From Lysobacteraceae bacterium (GTDB taxonomy: Bacteria > Pseudomonadota > Gammaproteobacteria > Xanthomonadales > Xanthomonadaceae): a stretch of DNA of 12,812 nt. The notes under the pieces were generated by a model. It was given only the letters and a program-made list of their open reading frames with translations, did not search any database and was not told the DNA's origin. The stretch is taken from contig SEHC01000053.1 of NCBI GenBank assembly GCA_004173415.1, forward strand, positions 1 through 12,812, read 5' to 3'. The position numbers and the translations under genes are program-made. Shown here piece after piece: positions 7,931 through 12,812 of the stretch (its first letter is position 1; each line of letters opens with the position of its first letter).

Positions 7931-9302
7931 CTGGAAGTTCCAGCGCGATGCAATCGCCGTTTTCCGCTTCGTCCGCTGCGAGCTGGACGTGGACAGCGGC
8001 GTGGCAAGCCTGGTGTATGCCTTCGACGAGGGTCCCGAGCTGGTCGAGACCATCACTCTGCCGGGGGCGCCGTTCGCCCTGGACGGACAGCGCGCCGCGG
8101 CGGCCGGGCGTGCATTGCGGCTGCTGCACCTCATCGCCGGGGTCAGCTACTACAAGGCGGCCGTGCCGACGCAGATCCGCATCGAGGGTTATGCCATCGA
8201 CGCCGATACCGCCGCGCTGATGGCCCTGGTGTACGAGAACGGCCTGGGCGAGTTCGCCTACCGCAATGGCCTGGACCTGCACGGCCGCATCCGCTTCCCC
8301 GTCTCCGGGGATGGCGGCGCCGAAACGGAGTCCGGCCAGGCCGCGCCCGCGCTCGGATTGCGCCAGCACGCGCTGGTGGCGATCGGCGGCGGCAAGGATT
8401 CGCTGGTCTCCATCGAAGCGCTGCGTTCGGCGGGCGTCGACCAGACCGTGACCTGGATCGGCAACTCGCAGTTGATCGGCGCCTGCGCCGCGCGCACCGG
8501 CCTGGCCACGTTGAATATCGGGCGCGCCCTGGCCCCGGGCCTGTTCGAGTTGAACCGGCAGGGCGCCTGGAACGGCCACATCCCGGTCACCGCGATCAAT
8601 TCGGCCATCCTGGTGCTGGCGGCGATCGTGCAGGGCGTGGACCAGGTGGTGTTCTCCAACGAGCGCTCGGCCAGCTACGGCAGCATCATCCCCGGCACCG
8701 GCGAAGTGAACCACCAGTGGTCGAAAGGCTGGGCCTTCGAACAGGCCTTCGGCGACCACGTGCACAAGCGCATCGCCGCTGACCTTCATTACTATTCGTT
8801 GCTGCGTCCGCTGAGCGAGCTGGCGGTGGCCCGCCAGTTCGCCGCCACCGATCGCTACGACGCGCATTTCTCCAGCTGCAACCGCAACTTCCACATCCTC
8901 GGCGAGCGCCCGGTCAATCGCTGGTGCGGGGTCTGCCCGAAGTGCCACTTCGTGTTCCTGGCGCTGGCGCCGTTCATGCCCAAGCCGCGCCTGGTCGGGA
9001 TCTTCGGCCGCAACCTGCTGGATGACGCATCGCAGGCGGGGGGCTTCGACGCGCTGCTGGAATTCCAGGACCACAAGCCGTTCGAATGCGTGGGCGAAGG
9101 ACGCGAGTCGCGCGCGGCGATGGCCGCGCTTGCGCAACGCCCTGAATGGCAGGAAGACACGCTGGTCGCGCGTTTCCGCAAAGAAATCCAGCCCCTGCTG
9201 GTGGCCTCGGAGCTGGAGGTCGAGCCCTTGCTGGAGATCGCCGGGGAACACCGGGTGCCGGCCCTGCTTTGGGAGCGGCTGCGTGCGAATTTCGCAGCTT
9301 GA
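7923..9302 (+). CDS. murL: UDP-MurNAc-L-Ala-L-Glu epimerase MurL
   Basis: The 459-residue protein matches MurL of Xanthomonas oryzae, which inverts the terminal L-Glu of UDP-MurNAc-L-Ala-L-Glu to D-Glu in an ATP- and Mg-dependent reaction in the cytoplasm. Visible landmarks are a PP-loop-like GGGKDSLVSIEAL (155-167), SNERSAS (245-251), HQWSKGWAFEQAF (264-276), a CNRNF segment (319-323) and a CGVCPKC cluster (Cys335, Cys338, Cys341) that could bind metal. The PP-loop fits activation of the glutamate carboxylate by adenylation, which is an inference. The start ATG at 7923 lies inside the lysA stop (ATGTCTGA) and follows AGAGG (7912-7916) at six bases. The murD2 start lies 20 bases before its end. 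The identification rests on recognising the family together with the adjacent MurD2. Confidence 0.93.
   Translation: MSDWKFQRDAIAVFRFVRCELDVDSGVASLVYAFDEGPELVETITLPGAPFALDGQRAAAAGRALRLLHLIAGVSYYKAAVPTQIRIEGYAIDADTAALMALVYENGLGEFAYRNGLDLHGRIRFPVSGDGGAETESGQAAPALGLRQHALVAIGGGKDSLVSIEALRSAGVDQTVTWIGNSQLIGACAARTGLATLNIGRALAPGLFELNRQGAWNGHIPVTAINSAILVLAAIVQGVDQVVFSNERSASYGSIIPGTGEVNHQWSKGWAFEQAFGDHVHKRIAADLHYYSLLRPLSELAVARQFAATDRYDAHFSSCNRNFHILGERPVNRWCGVCPKCHFVFLALAPFMPKPRLVGIFGRNLLDDASQAGGFDALLEFQDHKPFECVGEGRESRAAMAALAQRPEWQEDTLVARFRKEIQPLLVASELEVEPLLEIAGEHRVPALLWERLRANFAA
9271..9285 (+). promoter_or_regulatory. ribosome binding site fixing the murD2 GTG start
   Basis: GGGAG at 9271-9275 lies seven bases before GTG 9283-9285, inside the murL coding region. 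No ATG in this frame lies near the family N-terminus. The first residues after this GTG (RISQLEGRRVALWGWGREG) match the expected opening of a MurD-like Rossmann domain, so this start is preferred. Confidence 0.75.
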
Positions 9303-10686
9303 GGGCAGGCGTGTCGCCTTGTGGGGCTGGGGCCGCGAGGGTCGCGCCGCCTACTACGCATTGCGCGCGCGGTTGCCCGCGCTGCCGCTGACCCTGTTCT
9401 GCAATGCCGCCGAAGCGGGCGAGGCGGCGGCGCTGGGCGATGCCTTGCTGCAGGTGGACCAGACCGTGGACGGCGAGGCGCTCGCGCGCCACGAGGTCGT
9501 GGTGAAGTCGCCGGGGATCAGTCCTTACCAGCCGATCGCCCAGGCCGCGCTCGCCAGCGGTACCCGTTTCGTCGGCGGCAGCACGCTCTGGTTCGACCAA
9601 CAGCAGGCCGACGCCGGCCATGCGCGCAACACGATCTGCGTCACCGGGACCAAGGGCAAGAGCACCACCACCGCATTGCTGGCGCACCTGCTGCGGGCTG
9701 GTGGCCACCGCACCGCGCTGGCCGGCAACATCGGCCTGCCGTTGCTGGAGCTGCTGGACCCGGTGCCCGCACCCGAATACTGGGCGATCGAACTGTCCAG
9801 CTACCAGACCCTGGACGTGGCCGCCGCCCAGGTGCGCCCCGAGGTCGCGGTGATGCTCAACCTGTTCCCGGAGCACCTGGACTGGCATGGCAGCGAAGCG
9901 CGCTACGTCCGCGACAAGCTGGCCTTGCTGCTGGATGCGCGGCCTCGCGTGGCGGTGCTGAATGCCGCCGACCCGCGTCTTGCCGCCCTGCAACTTGCCG
10001 ACAGCCAAGTGCACTGGTTCAACCATCCCGGTGGATGGCACCTGCGCGAAGACCAGGTCTACCGCGGCGACGAATTCGTGTTTGACGCCCTGCGCACGCC
10101 ACTGCCGGGCCGCCACAACCGCGGCAACCTGTGCGCGGTGCTGGCCACGCTGGAGGCGCTGGGCCTGGATGCGCGGGCGTTCGCGGCCAACGCCGAAAGT
10201 TTCCGGCCCTTGCCCAACCGGCTGCAGGCGCTGGGCACGCGCGATGGCCTCGCCTGGATCAACGATTCCATCAGCACCACCCCGCACGCGACGCTGGCGG
10301 CGCTGGAATGTTTCCGCGGCCAGCCGGTCGCGGTGCTGGTGGGCGGGCATGACCGCGGCGTGGACTGGGCCGGATTCGCCGGGGCGATGGGTCACGATGC
10401 GCCCACGGCGATCGTCACCACGGGCGCCAACGGGCCCCGCATCCACGAGCTGCTGGCGCCGCTGGCAGGTGCTGGCCGGTTTGCCCTGGCCGAGGCCGAC
10501 GATCTTGCCTCCGCGATGCAGGCGGCGCGGCGGTTGCTTGGCGGGGCAGGCGTGGTCCTGCTTTCCCCGGGCGCGCCCAGCTTCGGGGCATATCGGGACT
10601 ACGTGGCCCGCGGACGGCATTTCGCCGCGCTGGCAGGATTCGATCCCGACCTGATCTCCGCCATCCCCGGCATCGGCATCCACTAG
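9283..10686 (+). CDS. murD2: UDP-N-acetylmuramoyl-L-alanine--L-glutamate ligase MurD2
   Basis: The 467-residue Mur ligase joins L-Glu, not D-Glu, to UDP-MurNAc-L-Ala with ATP hydrolysis, making the substrate of MurL. Domain order is that of MurD: an N-terminal Rossmann-like part (WGWGREGR, 14-21; VVKSPGIS, 73-80), the ATP-binding loop TGTKGKSTTTALL (121-133), a central domain with GNIGLPLLE (148-156), ELSSYQ (170-175) and NLFPEHLDWHGS (193-204), and a C-terminal domain with NDSISTTPHAT (327-337), GGHDRGVDW (354-362) and LSPGAPSFGAYRDY (427-440). Sequence alone would not separate MurD from MurD2; the assignment to L-Glu rests on adjacency to MurL and on the Xanthomonas precedent. It starts at GTG 9283, overlapping murL by 20 bases. 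A standard murD in the division cluster is not expected if this is the only route, but that lies outside the window. Confidence 0.9.
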   Translation: MRISQLEGRRVALWGWGREGRAAYYALRARLPALPLTLFCNAAEAGEAAALGDALLQVDQTVDGEALARHEVVVKSPGISPYQPIAQAALASGTRFVGGSTLWFDQQQADAGHARNTICVTGTKGKSTTTALLAHLLRAGGHRTALAGNIGLPLLELLDPVPAPEYWAIELSSYQTLDVAAAQVRPEVAVMLNLFPEHLDWHGSEARYVRDKLALLLDARPRVAVLNAADPRLAALQLADSQVHWFNHPGGWHLREDQVYRGDEFVFDALRTPLPGRHNRGNLCAVLATLEALGLDARAFAANAESFRPLPNRLQALGTRDGLAWINDSISTTPHATLAALECFRGQPVAVLVGGHDRGVDWAGFAGAMGHDAPTAIVTTGANGPRIHELLAPLAGAGRFALAEADDLASAMQAARRLLGGAGVVLLSPGAPSFGAYRDYVARGRHFAALAGFDPDLISAIPGIGIH

Positions 10687-10766
10687 CGGCAGGACTCCTT
10701 CGCGCCGCTGCAACGCAGGATCGGCGATCTTCCGGCTGCCGGTTCTCCAACTTCAAGGAGTGCGAC

Positions 10767-11552
10767 ATGCGCAAGATTCCCCTGCTCTGGCTGTTGCTGG
10801 CCTGCTGCTGGACGGCCCCGTCGAATGCGGCCCCGGTGGCCACGCCGACCGAGTGGAAAGTCGGCAAGCAGACCTTCAGCGGTTTCCTGGTCTACGACGA
10901 GGCCGGCAAGGGCCAGCGTCCGGGGCTGCTGATGGTGCCGGACTGGCTGGGGGTGACTCCGGCCGCGCTGGAAAAGGCCAGGCAGCTGGCCGGCGACCGT
11001 TACGTCGTGCTGGTGGTCGACATGTACGGCAAGGGCGTGCGGCCGAAGGATCCGGAGCAGGCCGTGGCCCAGGTCAAGAAACTGTATGCCGATCGCCCGG
11101 CCATGCGCGCGCGCATGGCCATGGCCCTGCAAACACTGCGCGGCAAGGCCGGGAAAGTCCCGCTGGATGCGGACCGGATCGCGGCGATCGGTTACTGCTT
11201 CGGAGGCTCATCGGCGCTGGAACTGGCGCGCAGCGGCGCCGATATCGACGGCGTGGCCAGCTTCCATGGCGGGCTGGACACCAGCCTGCCGGCCACCAAG
11301 GGCTCGGTGAAGTCGCCGATCCTGATCCTCAACGGCGCCGACGACCGCGGCACGGCCCCGCACATCGCCGCATTCGAGAAGGAAATGAACGATGCCGGCG
11401 CCGACTGGCAGTTCGTGAACTTCAGCGGCGCAGTGCATTGCTTCGCGCTGGAGACCGCCAACAGCCCGCCGGGTTGCGTCTACAACGAGCGCGCGGCCAA
11501 GCGGGCTTACCGGATGCTGGACGACTTCCTCGGCGAGGTTTTCGCGAACTGA
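10767..11552 (+). CDS. exported dienelactone hydrolase family protein
   Basis: The 261-residue protein begins with a Sec signal peptide (about 1-21, cleavage probable after SNA, giving a mature start APVATPTEW). It then shows a dienelactone hydrolase-type alpha/beta fold: LLMVPDWLGV (54-63), VVLVVDMYGKG (80-90), the nucleophile motif GYCFGG with Cys144, an acid in NGADDR (Asp192 or Asp193) and His224 in GAVHCF. The Cys nucleophile is typical of true dienelactone hydrolases. The signal sequence is less usual for the family and implies a periplasmic place; the substrate is unknown. LLAC (10-13) resembles a lipobox, but Leu at -2 makes lipidation doubtful. A strong AAGGAG (10755-10760) lies six bases before the ATG. 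The gene is 80 bases after murD2 on the same strand and may be read through from that operon; I see no clear promoter or terminator in the gap. Confidence 0.9.
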   Translation: MRKIPLLWLLLACCWTAPSNAAPVATPTEWKVGKQTFSGFLVYDEAGKGQRPGLLMVPDWLGVTPAALEKARQLAGDRYVVLVVDMYGKGVRPKDPEQAVAQVKKLYADRPAMRARMAMALQTLRGKAGKVPLDADRIAAIGYCFGGSSALELARSGADIDGVASFHGGLDTSLPATKGSVKSPILILNGADDRGTAPHIAAFEKEMNDAGADWQFVNFSGAVHCFALETANSPPGCVYNERAAKRAYRMLDDFLGEVFAN

Positions 11553-11577
11553 GAGTCGGGCAGTCGCGCGTCGATGC

Positions 11578-11599
11578 AGGCCGGGTCGGTCGCCGGCCT
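11578..11599. repeat. GC-rich inverted repeat between convergent genes
   Basis: AGGCCGG (11578-11584) pairs with CCGGCCT (11593-11599) around an eight-base loop, in the 57-base gap between the convergent dienelactone hydrolase and ispB genes. There is no T-run on either side, so it is at best an atypical terminator or transcription-pausing hairpin. Confidence 0.4.
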
Positions 11600-11609
11600 G
11601 GCCGGCGCG

Positions 11610-12608
11610 TCAGTGGTTGCGGCTCACCGCGTAGCGTGCCAGGCCGCGCAGCGCGGCCATCGCTTCGTTCTCCGGCAGCCCCTCCAGCGCGTCCTCGGCG
11701 GCTGCGGCGTATTCCGACGCCCGCTGCCTGCTGTATTCCAGCCCGCCGGTCGCGCGGATGGCGGCCAGCACTTCAGGCATCGCCATGCCGTCGCCGTTCT
11801 GCACGACCTCGCGCAGGCGCTCCCGGGTGGCCGCGTCGGAGTGGGCGATGGCATGGATCAGCGGCAGGGTCGCCTTGCCTTCGGACAGGTCGTCGCCCAG
11901 GTTCTTGCCGAGGTCGGCCGCGTCGGCGGTGTAATCCAGCACGTCGTCGGCGATCTGGAAGGCGTAACCCAGGTTCATGCCGTAATCGCGCAGCTTGCGC
12001 TGCGTCGAGGCATCAGCGCCCGACGCGATCGCGCCCAGCTCGGTGCCGGCGGCGAACAGCACCGCGGTCTTGCGCTCGATCACGCGCAGGTATGCTGCTT
12101 CGTCGGTGTCCGGGTTGTGCACGTGCAGCAACTGCAGCACTTCGCCCTCGGCGATGCGGTTGGTGGCATCGGCCAACAGTCGCATCACCTGCATGCGCTC
12201 CAGTTCCACCATCAGCTGGAAACTGCGCGAGTAGAGGAAGTCGCCGACCAGCACGCTGGCCGCGTTGCCCCACAGGGCATTGGCCGTGCTGCGGCCGCGG
12301 CGCAGGTCGGATTCGTCGACCACGTCGTCGTGCAGCAGGGTGGAGGTGTGGATGAACTCGATGATCGCGGCCAGCTGGTGGTGATCGGCCTGCGCCGCGC
12401 CGGTCGCGCGGCCCGCCAGGACCACCAGCATCGGCCGCAGCCGCTTGCCGCCGGCGGAGATGATGTGGTCGGCGATCTGGTTGATCAGGACGACGTCCGA
12501 AGCGAGCCGGTGGCGGATCAGCGCATCGACGGCGGCCATGTCGGCCGAAGCCAGGGCCTGGACCTGGGCAAGCGACAGGGCAGGGCGGAGGGTTTCGGCG
12601 TCGGTCAT
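11610..12608 (-). CDS. ispB: polyprenyl (octaprenyl-type) diphosphate synthase
   Basis: The 332-residue trans-prenyltransferase extends farnesyl diphosphate with isopentenyl diphosphate to make the ubiquinone side chain. It has GGKRLRP (53-59), the first Asp-rich motif LLHDDVVDESDLRRG (91-105), a GDFLYSRSF segment (122-130), an ERKT segment (178-181) and the second Asp-rich motif QIADDVLDY (218-226). The residues before the first motif (HTSTLLHDD) are small, not aromatic, which fits a long-chain product. Octaprenyl is expected for this group of bacteria, but chain length is not provable here. The ATG at 12608 begins MTDAETLRPAL. No good Shine-Dalgarno sequence is visible, and a TATAAT lies 27 bases upstream, giving a short leader. 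The gene is divergent from ssb. Confidence 0.93.
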   Translation of the reverse strand: MTDAETLRPALSLAQVQALASADMAAVDALIRHRLASDVVLINQIADHIISAGGKRLRPMLVVLAGRATGAAQADHHQLAAIIEFIHTSTLLHDDVVDESDLRRGRSTANALWGNAASVLVGDFLYSRSFQLMVELERMQVMRLLADATNRIAEGEVLQLLHVHNPDTDEAAYLRVIERKTAVLFAAGTELGAIASGADASTQRKLRDYGMNLGYAFQIADDVLDYTADAADLGKNLGDDLSEGKATLPLIHAIAHSDAATRERLREVVQNGDGMAMPEVLAAIRATGGLEYSRQRASEYAAAAEDALEGLPENEAMAALRGLARYAVSRNH

Positions 12609-12634
12609 GTGGGTCGCATGCGGGAAGTGGCTGA

Positions 12635-12640
12635 ATTATA
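12635..12640 (-). promoter_or_regulatory. candidate -10 box of ispB
   Basis: Read on the minus strand, 12640 to 12635 is a perfect TATAAT, starting 32 bases before the ispB ATG. The stretch 16-18 bases upstream shows no good TTGACA match, so the -35 element is weak or absent. Transcription would begin near 12628, leaving a leader of about 20 bases. Confidence 0.5.
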
Positions 12641-12704
12641 AGGGACGACGGCGTTAATCCGACACGACGGCGCGGCATTTGCCGATGACCCGCGACCCCC
12701 CGGG

Positions 12705-12710
12705 TATACT
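12705..12710 (+). promoter_or_regulatory. candidate -10 box of ssb
   Basis: TATACT lies 50 bases ahead of the ssb start. A possible TTGCCG (12679-12684) is 20 bases upstream, longer than optimal. I see no recognisable LexA box between ispB and ssb, though only by eye. Confidence 0.4.
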
Positions 12711-12759
12711 TCACTGGACTGCGCCCGCACTCGGCGGGCATCACCCGACGGAAGACGAT

Positions 12760-12812
12760 ATGGCACGCGGCATCAACAAAGTGATCCTGGTGGGCAACCT
12801 GGGCAACGACCC
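12760..12812 (+). CDS. ssb: single-stranded DNA-binding protein, 5' end only
   Basis: The window ends 53 bases into this gene. The visible residues, MARGINKVILVGNLGNDP (the last codon incomplete), are the near-invariant start of bacterial SSB, the first strands of its OB fold. SSB coats single-stranded DNA in replication, repair and recombination. GGAAG (12750-12754) lies five bases before the ATG. It is transcribed divergently from ispB across a 151-base gap. The C-terminal tail and length cannot be seen. Confidence 0.93.
   Translation, partial: MARGINKVILVGNLGND

Noticed and set aside
5717..8134. 805-codon open frame on the minus strand across lysC/lysA and murL
   Set aside because: The composition is that of a codon-position shadow (rich in Arg, Gln, His, Asp, Val), it has no domain, and it lies opposite two well-identified enzymes.
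8974..10713. 579-codon minus-strand frame opposite murL and murD2
   Set aside because: It is an antisense shadow of two recognised genes, with no start signal or motif.
10767..10806. Lipoprotein signal (LLAC) in the dienelactone hydrolase-like protein
   Set aside because: Leu at -2 of the lipobox is atypical, and a standard signal peptidase I site (SNA) follows; ordinary secretion is more likely.

Overview
The window reads as chromosomal DNA of a high-GC gammaproteobacterium of the Xanthomonadaceae/Lysobacteraceae (Xanthomonas, Lysobacter and Luteimonas relatives). Two features point there: one polypeptide carrying both aspartate kinase and diaminopimelate decarboxylase, and, directly downstream, the MurL/MurD2 pair that Xanthomonas uses in place of the usual D-glutamate route into peptidoglycan. 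The genus is not fixed by what I can see. I see no insertion sequences, phage genes, CRISPR arrays, tRNA or rRNA genes.

Layout. 1-175: non-coding, with inverted repeats and two T-runs. 176-2149 (-): an EF-G-like translational GTPase whose N-terminal P-loop is not recognisable. 2318-2752 (+): OsmC peroxiredoxin, followed 6 bases later by a small alpha/beta hydrolase (2759-3445). 3513-4170 (+): a secreted glycine-zipper protein broken by an internal deletion and frameshift. 4198-4233: a perfect 16-bp bidirectional terminator. 4266-5141 (-): a PhzF-family isomerase. 5330-10686 (+): the core operon, lysC/lysA fusion, murL and murD2, each overlapping the next (8 and 20 bases). 10767-11552 (+): an exported dienelactone-hydrolase-like protein. 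11610-12608 (-): polyprenyl (octaprenyl-type) diphosphate synthase IspB, divergent from the 5' end of ssb (12760 onward).

How the genes fit together. The lysC/lysA-murL-murD2 block joins the first and last steps of the aspartate-lysine pathway to an unusual step of cell-wall precursor synthesis. MurD2 adds L-Glu rather than D-Glu to UDP-MurNAc-L-Ala, and MurL then epimerises that terminal L-Glu to D-Glu. meso-Diaminopimelate, the substrate of the LysA half, is also the third residue of the same stem peptide, so the operon sits at the branch between lysine and peptidoglycan. The other genes are ordinary housekeeping or stress functions (oxidative defence, ubiquinone side chain, ssDNA binding).

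No gap between genes exceeds 300 bases. The longest are 5142-5329, 1-175 and 2150-2317. The points most worth a second look are the MurL/MurD2 operon, the EF-G-like protein without a P-loop, and the disrupted glycine-zipper gene.
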